64,000 nucleotides of DNA from Rhodospirillales bacterium 24-66-33 (GCA_002281855.1 NCHQ01000005.1:62001-126000); one strand, 5' to 3'; positions 6,221 through 15,243 are shown, counted from the first letter of the stretch. Notes: generated by a model from the letters alone, not told the origin. Program-made: numbers and translations.

Positions 6221-7843
6221 CTATGAAAGCTTGAGGCCTCGATAGCCGTCCGCGGCAACCTCGTCACAGAGTTTGCGATAGACGCCGACACCGGCGACGT
6301 ATGGCATGAACACGCGGGGCTTTCCGGGAATGTTGGCGCCGACATACCAGGAGTTCGCGCGTGGATAGAGCGTCCCGTCGGCAACCTCATTGACGTGCGA
6401 TACCCAGTTCGATTCCGCGTCGGTATCGGCTTCAATGCGGCGGATCTGACGCTCGGACGCTGTCTTGAGCAGATCGGACACCCAGTCGACGTGTTGCTCG
6501 ATCGAGTGAATCATCTGGCTCTTGACGCCGGGGCTGCCGGGGCCGGTGACAATGAACATGTTCGGGAAGCCGGCGACCATGATGCCGAGATAGGTCATGG
6601 GTCCGCCGACCCACTTGTCGGCGAGATGCGTGCCATCGGCACCGCGAATGTCGATCTCGCGCAGCGCACCCGTCATTGCGTCGAAACCAGTCGCGAATGC
6701 GATGGCGTCGAGCTCGTATTCCTGATCAGCGGTTCGCACACCTTTGGGTGTGATCTCCTGGATCGGAGCCGAGCGCACATCGACCAGCGAAACGTTCGGC
6801 CGATTGTAAGTCTCGTAGTAGCCGGTATCGAGGCAGAGACGCTTGGTGCCGATTGGGTGATCCGTCGGTGTCAGCAGGGCCGCTACCTTGGGGTTCTTGA
6901 CGACGCTGCGGATTTTCTCCCGCACGAACGCGGCAGCCGTCTCGTTGGCCTCCTCGCTCACAAGAAAGTCGGTGTAGCAGGAGAGGAAACCGATGCTGCC
7001 GCCACGATCCCAAAGCGTCTCGTATTTCTCACGCCGCTCATCGTCGGACACCTCGAGCGCAGACTGAATGGGCACCGGGTAGCCCGAAACGCCGAACCCG
7101 GTCTGGCGGGCTTCGTCCCGCCGGCTGCGGTAGTTGGCCTTGAAAGCCTGCTCACGCTCGAGATCCATTGGTCCGTTCTGCGCCGGCAGGCTGAAATTAG
7201 CCGTCCGCTGGAAGACATGGAGATGTTTGGCCTGCTGGGCGATCAGCGGGATCATCTGGATGCCCGAAGAGCCCGTGCCGATCACGCCGACGCGCTTGCC
7301 CGTGAAGTCGACGCCTTCTGCGGGCCACATGCCGCTGTGGTACCACCTGCCCTCGAACGTACCGATGCCCTTGAAGTCCGGTACGCGCGGGGTCGAAAGA
7401 TTGCCGGTCGCCATGATGCAGAAGCGCGCGGAGATCGTCTCGCCATTGGACGTCTTCAGTGTCCAGCGATTGAGATCGGCGTCGAACGTCGCTTCGGCGA
7501 TGCGGGTATTAAGCTGCACGTCGCGCATCAGATCGAAGCGCTGTGCGACATGCTGGATGTAGGCCAGGATCTGCGGCTGCGTGGAATAGCGCTCAGGCCA
7601 GCTCCACTCCTGCTGCAGATCGTCATCGAACGAGTAGGAGTACTCGAGGCTCTCGATATCGCACCGCGCGCCAGGGTATTTATTCCAGAACCATGTGCCG
7701 CCAACACCGCTGCCTGCTTCGAAGGCGCGCGTCTTGAAGCCGAGACCTCGCAGGCGATGGATGGCGTAGAGGCCGCCGAGGCCTGCGCCAACGACGGCAA
7801 CATCTAGTTGGATTACTTCCTTGGCAGGATTGGCCTGGCTCAT
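6221..7843 (-). CDS. Baeyer-Villiger-type flavin monooxygenase
   Basis: A 540-residue FAD/NADPH enzyme of the cyclohexanone/phenylacetone monooxygenase group. It would insert one oxygen atom next to a ketone carbonyl and give an ester or lactone. Visible landmarks are the FAD Rossmann motif GAGLGG (19-24), GGTWFWNKYPGARCDIES (49-66), the type I BVMO fingerprint FEGRWYHSGMWP (163-174), the NADPH motif GTGSSG (189-194) and the ATGF segment near residue 390. Length is normal. It lies 59 bases after the alcohol dehydrogenase on the same strand. Together with the esterase across the divergent promoter it could carry out alcohol to ketone to ester to acid plus alcohol. The substrate is unknown. Confidence 0.92.
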   Translation of the reverse strand: MSQANPAKEVIQLDVAVVGAGLGGLYAIHRLRGLGFKTRAFEAGSGVGGTWFWNKYPGARCDIESLEYSYSFDDDLQQEWSWPERYSTQPQILAYIQHVAQRFDLMRDVQLNTRIAEATFDADLNRWTLKTSNGETISARFCIMATGNLSTPRVPDFKGIGTFEGRWYHSGMWPAEGVDFTGKRVGVIGTGSSGIQMIPLIAQQAKHLHVFQRTANFSLPAQNGPMDLEREQAFKANYRSRRDEARQTGFGVSGYPVPIQSALEVSDDERREKYETLWDRGGSIGFLSCYTDFLVSEEANETAAAFVREKIRSVVKNPKVAALLTPTDHPIGTKRLCLDTGYYETYNRPNVSLVDVRSAPIQEITPKGVRTADQEYELDAIAFATGFDAMTGALREIDIRGADGTHLADKWVGGPMTYLGIMVAGFPNMFIVTGPGSPGVKSQMIHSIEQHVDWVSDLLKTASERQIRRIEADTDAESNWVSHVNEVADGTLYPRANSWYVGANIPGKPRVFMPYVAGVGVYRKLCDEVAADGYRGLKLS

Positions 7844-7902
7844 TGTGACTGCCTTCTCGTGTCGTGAGATTTGTCGGTGACCTCAGTTGCCTCGCTGGGG
7901 CG

Positions 7903-8952
7903 CTACATAACGAATACGCCCTTGCCGGTGGTCTGCTGATCAAACAATCGGTAAGCTTCATCGGCCTGATCAAGTTTCCAGCGGTGCGTGAAGAGCTCGT
8001 CCACGTTGATCTTGCGATCGGCGATGAACGTTGCGCACTCGGCTTGGCCCACTGTCGAGAACGTCCAAGAGCCGATGACAGTAACCTGCCGGCGCAACAT
8101 GTCAGGGCTCACATCTAGCGTAACCTGCCCGCCCTCGCCGACAAAGCACGCTTTGCCCCATGTGCGCACGCATTGGACGGCCTGTCGGCGCGCTTCCGAT
8201 GAGGACGAGGTGTCAAGAGACACATGCGCACCGAGGCCATGCGTAGCCTGACGTATCGCATCGACCGCATTGGTCTCCGTGGGATTGACGAGCACATCCG
8301 CGCCGAATTCCTTCGCGCGCGCCAGTCGCTCGTTGCTGATATCGAGTGCGATGACGCGGGCGCCCATCGCGGAAGCTAGCTGCGTCGCGGACAGTCCGAC
8401 GGGGCCTTGGCCAAAAATCGCGACCGTCTGGTCGCCCGTAAGTTCCAGGCGCTTGAGCGCGCCCCACGCGGTTCCCGTGCCGCATGAGATTGCGGCGCCT
8501 GTTTCGAATGACAGTGTATCGGGAAGGACTACGAGTGTGCGGGCCGGCACCTTCATATAGGGCGCGTGAGCGCCATGGCCGGTCGCTCCGTACACTTCTG
8601 CGACGCCCTCATCGCAGAGCTGCATCCAGCCTGTCGAACAATGCGGGCAGACACCGCAGCCGCGGTAGTGATGCACCATCACGCGCTGACCGACGCGGGC
8701 TTCGCGCTCGCTCACGCCGCTGCCAACGGCCGCTACGACACCACACGGCTCATGCCCTGCGATTACGGCGCGCGCGCTTGAAAAGCCGAGCAGCTTTGCA
8801 GCTTCGCCAGGGGCCGCGCGGTAAAACTTCAAGTCGCTCCCGCACATGCCGGAGGCCTTGATCTCGAGCACGACCTCGCCCGGTCCGGGAGTGGGATCCG
8901 CGAAATCCTCAAACGTCACACGCCGGTCGCCGGCGAATACGACGCCCTTCAT
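7903..8952 (-). CDS. zinc-dependent alcohol dehydrogenase (MDR superfamily)
   Basis: A 349-residue medium-chain dehydrogenase. Catalytic zinc ligands are Cys37 (GMCGSD) and the His67-Glu68 pair (GHEPCG); the structural zinc lobe has Cys99, 102, 105 and 113. The NAD motif is GQGPVG near 180, followed by the acidic ALDIS that favours NAD+ over NADP+. It should oxidise a secondary alcohol to the ketone used by the monooxygenase downstream. It is the first gene of the minus-strand operon and reads away from the GntR gene across a 137-base regulatory region. Confidence 0.9.
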   Translation of the reverse strand: MKGVVFAGDRRVTFEDFADPTPGPGEVVLEIKASGMCGSDLKFYRAAPGEAAKLLGFSSARAVIAGHEPCGVVAAVGSGVSEREARVGQRVMVHHYRGCGVCPHCSTGWMQLCDEGVAEVYGATGHGAHAPYMKVPARTLVVLPDTLSFETGAAISCGTGTAWGALKRLELTGDQTVAIFGQGPVGLSATQLASAMGARVIALDISNERLARAKEFGADVLVNPTETNAVDAIRQATHGLGAHVSLDTSSSSEARRQAVQCVRTWGKACFVGEGGQVTLDVSPDMLRRQVTVIGSWTFSTVGQAECATFIADRKINVDELFTHRWKLDQADEAYRLFDQQTTGKGVFVM

Positions 8953-9004
8953 TGCATTCCTCCATTACTGCGATTTTGGTTCACGCTAAGCCCGAGTTGT
9001 TCGC

Positions 9005-9040
9005 TGTCAACAATTTATCGATACCGGTAATCTGTTGACA
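9005..9040. promoter_or_regulatory. divergent promoter/operator with inverted TGTCAACA arms
   Basis: TGTCAACA (9005-9012) and TGTTGACA (9033-9040) form an inverted repeat whose centre contains the palindromes ATCGAT and TACCGGTA (9022-9029). Each arm contains a TTGACA hexamer facing outward, one toward the alcohol dehydrogenase and one toward the GntR gene. No good -10 box is seen at 17 bases in either direction. Position between a GntR regulator and its divergent target operon makes this the natural candidate operator, with both -35 boxes inside the bound site. Confidence 0.6.
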
Positions 9041-9089
9041 ATTTTTTAATTGCAGCCAACTCTCCACGATCGCTCGCTAGGGTTGTTGG

Positions 9090-9932
9090 ATGCTGCAGCT
9101 GCCTGAAATTGTTCGCTCGCCGACGCTCTCCGTCATGGCGAAACGCCTGATTCAAGAGGCGATTTGGTCGGGTGGGTTGGCGCCAGGCGCGCACCTTGTC
9201 GAGACCGCGCTTGCCGAGCAGTTCCAGATCAGTCGTGGTCCCCTGCGCGAGGCGCTGCGGAGCCTTGCATCCGAGGGCCTCGTCGAATTTCATCCCGGAC
9301 GCGGCGCGTTCGTCGTCGATCCCACGCCCGACCAGATGCAGGACATGATTATCCTGCGTGCTGTCCTCGGAGGCATGGCGGCGCGCTACGTCACGGCCAA
9401 GGGCAATGCATCCGTATTTGGGCGGCTCGTGGCTCATCTGGAGAGAATGCGCGCGGTGGCCGATCGCAACGATGAGAAGACGTTCTTCGATGGGCACTGG
9501 GAATTCTACGAAATTCTCCACGAGGCATCGAACGAGTTTATCTTCCGCTCATGGCAGTCGCTCTATGGCCTGATCAACATCTATGTCCGGCGCCTGGGCC
9601 GTCCTTATCTCCCGCTCCACGACATCCTGCGCGACTACGACACATTCGTAGAACTGCTACAGTCGGGAGATCCAGACGAAGCCGAGGCGGTCATGCGCAG
9701 CCAGATGCTGCGCGTCGGTTTTATCGTACTTGATCGCCCCATACCGCCGATGCTGTACGCGTATGTCACGCGCCGCATTCGCGATGATGGCTCGGTCGAG
9801 CACTTCGATCCTGCTGCCGAAGAGCAGCAGGTGCCGTCGAAAGCGGCAGATAATAAGAGCCAGAGCAGGCGAGGAAACGTTGAGCACAGCAGTACATCCA
9901 CAAATAGAGGTCGCTCTCGCCGCGCTGGCTGA
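9090..9932 (+). CDS. GntR-family regulator, FCD subfamily
   Basis: A 280-residue regulator. Residues 14-75 are the winged helix (LAEQFQISRGPLREALRSLA, then SEGLVEFHPGRGAFV), and about 85-215 are the all-helical FCD effector domain, including ILRAVLGGMAARY and the GHWEFYEILHEAS metal/effector-site region. The last 40 residues are polar and unstructured and overlap the next gene by 53 bases. It probably represses the divergent alcohol dehydrogenase/monooxygenase operon and its own operon until an acidic metabolite binds. The effector is not predictable. Confidence 0.88.
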   Translation: MLQLPEIVRSPTLSVMAKRLIQEAIWSGGLAPGAHLVETALAEQFQISRGPLREALRSLASEGLVEFHPGRGAFVVDPTPDQMQDMIILRAVLGGMAARYVTAKGNASVFGRLVAHLERMRAVADRNDEKTFFDGHWEFYEILHEASNEFIFRSWQSLYGLINIYVRRLGRPYLPLHDILRDYDTFVELLQSGDPDEAEAVMRSQMLRVGFIVLDRPIPPMLYAYVTRRIRDDGSVEHFDPAAEEQQVPSKAADNKSQSRRGNVEHSSTSTNRGRSRRAG

Positions 9933-10821
9933 AGCGAACCTGCCGCCTGTCGAGAGTTTGACGCCTGCGCAAGCCAGGGCGACATTCAATGCAATGTCAC
10001 GTGCGCGCGGCGGCACGCCGGCCTCGATTGCCAGGGCTGAGGACGGTATTGTGCCTGGACCAGATGGCGACGTACCGGTCCGCATTTACTGGCCTATCGC
10101 CACGGGCCCGCGACCAGCGCTCATCTATTGTCATGGTGGAGGCCACGTATTTGGTGACCTCGACACGCATGATGTGATCGCCCGCAATCTATGTGGTGGT
10201 GCCGAGGTCGTTGTTGTCGCGGTCGATTATCGCCTGGCGCCAGAGCACAAGTTTCCCGCGGCCGCCGAGGATGCGTGGGCAGCATACAACTGGGTGCGGG
10301 ATACAGGAGCTTCGCTCGGCGTCGACATTTCGCGGCTTGCAGTCGGCGGCGACAGCGCCGGCGGCAACTTGGCGGCGGTCGTCGCGATCATGGCTCGCGA
10401 TGCCGGTCACACAAACATCAAACTGCAGGTCCTGATCTACCCCGTGACCGATTACAGCCTCAGCTCCGATAGCTACAATCAATTTGGCGAGGGTTACGGC
10501 GTTCTGACCAGCGGTGCCATGAAGTGGTTTTCCCAGCATTACCTTCGTAGTGCCGAGGACGCCGACGATTGGCGCGCGTCACCCATCAAAGCGAAGAGTC
10601 TCGCCAACTTGCCGCCTGCATTTGTCGTCGCAGCGCAATGCGACGTCCTTTGCGATGAAGGTGCCGACTACGCCGAGGCGCTCGGCGCTGCCGGTACGAA
10701 AGTTGAGCGCAAAGAATACGCCGGCATGATCCATGGCTTCTTCGGCATGACGCCTGCGATCGACGATGCAGTGCGTGCCCAATCCGACGTCTCGAATACC
10801 CTGAGGAGCGCGCTTACATAG
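9880..10821 (+). CDS. HSL-family alpha/beta hydrolase (esterase)
   Basis: A 313-residue hormone-sensitive-lipase-type esterase. HGGG (85-88) forms the oxyanion hole, GDSAGG (157-162) carries nucleophile Ser159, CDVLCDEG gives the Asp and MIHGFFGM the His. Start is TTG 9880, five bases after GAGG (9871-9874); an in-frame ATG at 9730 would need 50 extra residues from inside the GntR gene and has no support. It would hydrolyse the ester or lactone made by the Baeyer-Villiger enzyme. This is inferred from gene context. Confidence 0.87.
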   Translation: MSTAVHPQIEVALAALAEANLPPVESLTPAQARATFNAMSRARGGTPASIARAEDGIVPGPDGDVPVRIYWPIATGPRPALIYCHGGGHVFGDLDTHDVIARNLCGGAEVVVVAVDYRLAPEHKFPAAAEDAWAAYNWVRDTGASLGVDISRLAVGGDSAGGNLAAVVAIMARDAGHTNIKLQVLIYPVTDYSLSSDSYNQFGEGYGVLTSGAMKWFSQHYLRSAEDADDWRASPIKAKSLANLPPAFVVAAQCDVLCDEGADYAEALGAAGTKVERKEYAGMIHGFFGMTPAIDDAVRAQSDVSNTLRSALT

Positions 10822-10969
10822 GCAAGCTGCTGAACGCCGGACGCCAAGGCAAGTCCCTTCGAGCGTCGTTCGGCATTCCAAGTTCAACAATCGACGGGTG
10901 AGATCGCGCTGCCACGTGATTCCGAACCGCCCGCTCACAATAGGAAACGCCTTGAAGGAGATCGTTACG

Positions 10970-12070
10970 ATGAGACTACATCAGTTGTGTGGCTGCGCGT
11001 CGGCTGCTGTTGCTGCGTTGTGCGTGTTGGTTGGTGCCGGCCCCGCAATCGCGAAAGAGAAGCTCGTCTATGCGACGTACTTCTCGGAAGTCTATTCGGC
11101 GAGCAAGACCGACCTGTGGTTCATGAGCGAGGTTGAGAAGCGTTCGGGCGGTGAGATCACGTTCGAGAAATTCTGGAATCAGTCGCTGGTCAAAGCGCCG
11201 GAACTGTTCCCTGCGCTCCGCAGCGGTGCCGCCGACATCGTGGATGGGGCGCCTTCATCGTACAACGTGCGTGAATACCCTCTCGCCAACATCGTTCTCC
11301 CGCTGACGTCGTCGAAGGCGGACGCGGTGACGCTGGCGTGGAACAAGCTCTACGCGCAGAACGCAGACTTCCGAAAGGAGTTCGAGAGCAAGGGCGTGAA
11401 GATCCTCTACGCTGGAGCCTGGGCTGAAAACTCGTTGTGGGGCCGCCGTCCGATCACCAAGGCGGACGACTTCAAGGGCCTGAAAGTTCGCGCAGTGCCG
11501 TCTGTTTCGGACGCCTATGCTGCTCTGGGCGCGACGCCTGTAGCGCTCAGCTGGCCGGATGGGCTCGAGGGTCTGCAGCGCGGCGTTGTGGACGCGATGT
11601 CGTCGGCGCCGTTCGACTCCGGTGTGCTTGGCGGTGCGCATGAAGTCGCCAAGTACGGCAGCGACGCTGGCGGCATGGGCATCTTCGCCATGGCGACGGT
11701 CGGCATCAGCATGGATCGCTACAAGCGGCTCAGCGAGAAGCATCGCAAGATCATCGACGAAGTCGCTGCCGAAGCACCCAGGATGGCGATCAAGTTCAAC
11801 GACGAGAGCGTTGGCGGTGCCGTCGACAAGCTCTGCGCGAAGAAGGACGCGATCAGCGTCAGCGTCTTCAGCGCAGAAGAGGCGGAGAAAGTCCGCAAAG
11901 GCGCCGTTGCTCCTCTTCAGGATGCGTGGATCAAACGCGCCAATAGCGAGGCAAAGGTCGATGGCCGCAAGATGCTCGACGAGTTTCTCGGCTACGTGCG
12001 CGAATTCGAGAAGACCTCAACCTACGTTCCGGGCTTCGAGCGCTTTCTCCAGAAGTGCGGCAAGAACTGA
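10970..12070 (+). CDS. TRAP transporter substrate-binding protein (DctP type), copy 1
   Basis: A 366-residue periplasmic receptor. A signal peptide covers roughly residues 1-28 (AAVAALCVLVGAGPAIA cleavage region). The mature chain has the DctP landmarks FEKFWNQSLVKAPELFPALR, then GAADIVDGAPSSYNVREYPL, and WPDGLEGLQRGVVDAM. Start ATG 10970 follows AAGGAG at 9 bases. It is followed by a very similar second receptor of identical length and then by the two permease subunits. The DctP fold usually binds an organic acid. The context suggests an acid or oxygenated compound of the alcohol-ketone-ester pathway. Confidence 0.9.
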   Translation: MRLHQLCGCASAAVAALCVLVGAGPAIAKEKLVYATYFSEVYSASKTDLWFMSEVEKRSGGEITFEKFWNQSLVKAPELFPALRSGAADIVDGAPSSYNVREYPLANIVLPLTSSKADAVTLAWNKLYAQNADFRKEFESKGVKILYAGAWAENSLWGRRPITKADDFKGLKVRAVPSVSDAYAALGATPVALSWPDGLEGLQRGVVDAMSSAPFDSGVLGGAHEVAKYGSDAGGMGIFAMATVGISMDRYKRLSEKHRKIIDEVAAEAPRMAIKFNDESVGGAVDKLCAKKDAISVSVFSAEEAEKVRKGAVAPLQDAWIKRANSEAKVDGRKMLDEFLGYVREFEKTSTYVPGFERFLQKCGKN

Positions 12071-12094
12071 TCTTCGTTCCTCTTACCTCATTCG

Positions 12095-12117
12095 GAGGAG
12101 CACTTTGCGGGCTCCTC
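12095..12117 (+). terminator. intercistronic hairpin after TRAP receptor 1
   Basis: GAGGAGC (12095-12101) pairs with GCTCCTC (12111-12117) across a nine-base loop, 25 bases after the stop. It is followed by TGATAAC rather than a T-run, so it is more likely an mRNA-stabilising or partial attenuation hairpin than a full terminator. Such hairpins commonly let a receptor be made in excess over the permease. Confidence 0.5.
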
Positions 12118-12219
12118 TGATAACATCCTCACTGCACTACAGAAAACACAGACGGGCCGAGGCACGCAACACATGGCCTACAGCCCGCACGGAGTTGGAA
12201 ACGCCAAGAAGGAGATAGG

Positions 12220-13320
12220 ATGATGAATTTGCGGCTGCTCGGCAGGACTACTCGAACGGCGATTGCCGCTTGTGCTCTGGTGCTGTGCGCAAACAGCGCC
12301 TCGGCAACGGAGAAGTTCGTCTACGCGACGTACTTCTCGGATGTCTATTCAGCCAGCAAGACCGATCTCTGGTTCATGGCCGAGATCGAGAAGCGCTCCG
12401 GAGGCGAGATCAAGTTCGAGAAGTTTTGGAACCAGTCCCTCGTGAAAGGCGCGGAGCTCTTTCCGGCACTACGCAGTGGCGCCGCTGATGTCGTGAACGG
12501 TGCACCTTCGGGCTACAATGTTCGCGAGTACCCACTGGCAAATGTTCTTCTGCCGCTGACGTCGCAGAAGGCAGACGCCGTCGCGCTCGCATGGAACAAG
12601 CTATACGCCGAGAACGCGGCCTTCCGGAACGAGTTCGAAAGCAAGGGCGCCAAGGTTCTTTACGCAGGCCCTTGGGCGGAGAACTCGATTTGGTCGCGCA
12701 AGCCGCTCGTCAAGGCCGACGACTACAAGGGTATTCGAATTCGGGCCGTGCCACCGATCGCGGATGCGTACTCCGCTCTTGGCTCTACGCCTGTCGCATT
12801 GACTTGGCCTGATGGCCTCGAAGGGCTTCAGCGTGGCGTCGTCGATGCGATGACCGGACCTTTTGATTCGACCGTTCTTGGTGGCGCTCATGAGGTCGGC
12901 AAATTCGGCGCTGACGGCGGTGCGTTCGGGATCTACGCGATGGCGGTCGTCGCCATAAGCCTCGATCGCTACAAGAAGCTGAGCGAGAAGCACCGCAAGA
13001 TCATCGATGAAGTGTCAGCCGAGGCACTGAAGATGTCGCTGAAATTCAATGACGAGAGCGTCGGCGGTGTGGTGGATAAGCTCTGCGGAATGAAGGACAA
13101 GCTCAGCATCAGCATAACCAGCCCGGAGGAGTTCGAGAAAGTCCGCAAGGTGGCGGTTGCTCCTCTTCAGGAAGCCTGGCTGAAGCGCGTCAAGACCGAA
13201 ACCAAGGCAGACGGCCGCGCGATGCTCGATCAGTTCCTTGGCTATGTCCGTGAATTCGAGATGAGTTCGACATATGTGCCAGGCTTTGAACGCTATTTCC
13301 AGAAGTGCGGCAAGAGCTGA
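12220..13320 (+). CDS. TRAP transporter substrate-binding protein (DctP type), copy 2
   Basis: A 366-residue paralogue of the preceding gene, identical in length and alike over its whole mature part; for example FEKFWNQSLVKGAELFPALR, WPDGLEGLQRGVVDAM and FNDESVGG are shared with few changes. Signal peptides and many binding-lobe positions differ (SSAPFDS versus TGPFDS, AMATVGIS versus AMAVVAIS). Start ATG 12220 lies behind AAGAAGGAGATAGG. It arose by tandem duplication and probably widens the substrate range of the single permease downstream. Confidence 0.9.
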   Translation: MMNLRLLGRTTRTAIAACALVLCANSASATEKFVYATYFSDVYSASKTDLWFMAEIEKRSGGEIKFEKFWNQSLVKGAELFPALRSGAADVVNGAPSGYNVREYPLANVLLPLTSQKADAVALAWNKLYAENAAFRNEFESKGAKVLYAGPWAENSIWSRKPLVKADDYKGIRIRAVPPIADAYSALGSTPVALTWPDGLEGLQRGVVDAMTGPFDSTVLGGAHEVGKFGADGGAFGIYAMAVVAISLDRYKKLSEKHRKIIDEVSAEALKMSLKFNDESVGGVVDKLCGMKDKLSISITSPEEFEKVRKVAVAPLQEAWLKRVKTETKADGRAMLDQFLGYVREFEMSSTYVPGFERYFQKCGKS

Positions 13321-13335
13321 CGTCTGTCAGTTGGT

Positions 13336-13370
13336 CTCCTGTTCCTCGCAGGAGCGCTTGAGCAAAGCGC
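13336..13370 (+). terminator. paired hairpins between TRAP receptor 2 and permease genes
   Basis: CTCCTG (13336-13341) pairs with CAGGAG (13349-13354), and directly after it GCGCTT (13354-13359) pairs with AAGCGC (13365-13370). No T-run follows. Their place between an abundant periplasmic receptor and a low-level membrane subunit fits partial termination or mRNA processing. Confidence 0.45.
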
Positions 13371-13414
13371 CCCTCCGAATCCCACGACTCCCGCGGCCCT
13401 AAACCGGTAGACCT

Positions 13415-13939
13415 ATGATCTCGCTTATCGAACGGGTGGAACGAGGATTGCTCGCGCTGAGCATCCTGTCTGGCTTTGCGACGCTCCTCATCATCATCGT
13501 CGTTTGCGCGGACGTCGCGGGCCGCTTCCTCTTCAATGCGCCACTGCACGGGGGCGTCGAGCTTAGCGAGCTGTTGATGGTGGTGTTGGTTTTCTTCGGA
13601 CTAGCGGCCGCCCAGCAGCAGCGTCAGAACTATTCGATTGAGTTGGTGACGCGACACCTTCCAGATTGGGCACAAAAGCTTCTCGAGCTGCTTGGTTACG
13701 TCACCTGTTTCGCGATCGTCATTCTGCTGGCTTGGCCGGGCAGCAAGCAGGCAATGATGTCATTCGAGCGAGGAGAGGCAGGTTTCGGCATCGTTCCGTT
13801 TCCGCTATGGCCCGCGCGAATCCTACTGGCGATAGGTCTTTGGCTCCTCGCCGTGCAGTTCGCCTGTGACATTTATCGCTTTCTCGTAGGAAAACCCCGT
13901 GTCGTCGCACCGACCGCTGCGGAAAAGGCCGTCGAATAA
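13415..13939 (+). CDS. dctQ: TRAP transporter small permease (DctQ)
   Basis: A 174-residue protein with four membrane helices in the DctQ layout. The first helix (LSILSGFATLLIIIVVCADV) is followed by the family segment GRFLFNAPLHGGVELSELLM, and later come GFGIVPFPLWPARILLAIGL and the last helix. It forms the membrane complex with the large permease. Its stop shares a base with the ATG of that gene (TAATG), so the two are translated together. No clear Shine-Dalgarno is seen before ATG 13415; translation may depend on the upstream hairpin context. Confidence 0.9.
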   Translation: MISLIERVERGLLALSILSGFATLLIIIVVCADVAGRFLFNAPLHGGVELSELLMVVLVFFGLAAAQQQRQNYSIELVTRHLPDWAQKLLELLGYVTCFAIVILLAWPGSKQAMMSFERGEAGFGIVPFPLWPARILLAIGLWLLAVQFACDIYRFLVGKPRVVAPTAAEKAVE

Positions 13940-15243
13940 TGCTCGAGAATCTCCTGCCCGGACTCGCGATCATCGGTCTTATGCTCGCTCTCCTCCTTAC
14001 ACGCCTTCCCATCGCATTCGCCCTCGCGGCCGCCGGCATGGTCGGGCTCGTGGCTGCGCGTCCGTGGCGCGCGGTGGAGTTCTTGCTCTCTACCTTTACC
14101 TACAGCGCGACTGCAAACTTTGCCTACATCGTGTTGCCGCTGTTTCTCTTCATGGGGCAGATGGCATTCTCGGCAGGCCTCTCCCGCCACGCGTTCAACG
14201 CTGGACAGAAGTGGCTTGGACGCGTGCCTGGCGGCCTGGCCGCAGCGACGGTTTTTGGCTGCGCCGCATTCTCGACGATCTGCGGTTCGAGTGTCGCTAC
14301 AGCTTCGACCATGGCACGCGTCGCTCTGCCAGAGATGCTCAGGAAGGGCTATTCGGGCAAGCTCGCTGCCGGCTGTATCGCGGCAGGCGGAACGCTCGGT
14401 GTGCTGATCCCTCCAAGCGGCATTCTGGTCGTCTACTCGATCGCGACGAACGTTTCTCTCGTGAAGCTGTTCGTTGCTGCTCTGGTGCCCGGCATCCTGA
14501 CGGCCATCATCTACGTCATCGGCATCATCATCTGGGTCAAGCTGCGGCCCGAGATCGCGCCGAACCCAAAGAGTGAGCCCAAGCCCTCGTGGGGAGAGCG
14601 CTTCAATGCTCTTGGGAGCGCTTGGGAGCTGGCGATACTCTTCGCCGCCGTGATGGGAACGATCTATCTCGGCGTGGCAACGGCGACCGAGGCCGCGGCT
14701 CTCGGTGCGCTCTTCGCGTTGATCGCAGTCATTCGGCGTCCTGGGAGGAAGCGGGCCGTTCTCGAAGGTCTCCGCGATACGGGCACGGCGACGTGCTCGA
14801 TCTTTGCACTCGTAATCGGAGCGGGGCTATTCAGTTTGGGCCTTTCGACTACAGGATTCCCGACGCATCTTGCATCGCTCGTTGTCGGGCTCAACCTGTC
14901 TCAGACGGGCACCATCGTTCTGGTACTGCTGCCGTTTCTGATTCTCGGCTGCTTCGTCGACGGCCTGTCCATGATTTTGATCATGATGCCGATTGTCTTT
15001 CCGATCGTACAGAGGGTTGGATTTGACGGTGTCTTGTTCGGCCTGCTCGTCGTGAAAATGGTTGAGATTGGGGCCATCACGCCACCCGTTGGCCTCAATG
15101 TATTCGTCGTTAAGAGCATGGCACCCAATGTCGAGCTTCGTGACATGTTTTATGGCTGCATCCCGTTCGTCATACTCGAGCTCATGATCGTCGCCTTGCT
15201 TATCGCGTTTCCGCAGATCGCGTTGTTTGCAGTGTCGGACTGA
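13939..15243 (+). CDS. dctM: TRAP transporter large permease (DctM)
   Basis: A 434-residue membrane protein of the DctM/TRAP-T family with about twelve helices. Characteristic segments are YIVLPLFLFMGQMAF, GCAAFSTICGSSVATASTMA, PEMLRKGYSGKLAAGCIAAG, GTLGVLIPPSGILVVYS, and near the end IGAITPPVGLNVFVVKSMAP. It moves the ligand across the inner membrane with Na+ or H+. It closes the plus-strand operon GntR, esterase, two receptors, DctQ, DctM. Confidence 0.93.
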   Translation: MLENLLPGLAIIGLMLALLLTRLPIAFALAAAGMVGLVAARPWRAVEFLLSTFTYSATANFAYIVLPLFLFMGQMAFSAGLSRHAFNAGQKWLGRVPGGLAAATVFGCAAFSTICGSSVATASTMARVALPEMLRKGYSGKLAAGCIAAGGTLGVLIPPSGILVVYSIATNVSLVKLFVAALVPGILTAIIYVIGIIIWVKLRPEIAPNPKSEPKPSWGERFNALGSAWELAILFAAVMGTIYLGVATATEAAALGALFALIAVIRRPGRKRAVLEGLRDTGTATCSIFALVIGAGLFSLGLSTTGFPTHLASLVVGLNLSQTGTIVLVLLPFLILGCFVDGLSMILIMMPIVFPIVQRVGFDGVLFGLLVVKMVEIGAITPPVGLNVFVVKSMAPNVELRDMFYGCIPFVILELMIVALLIAFPQIALFAVSD

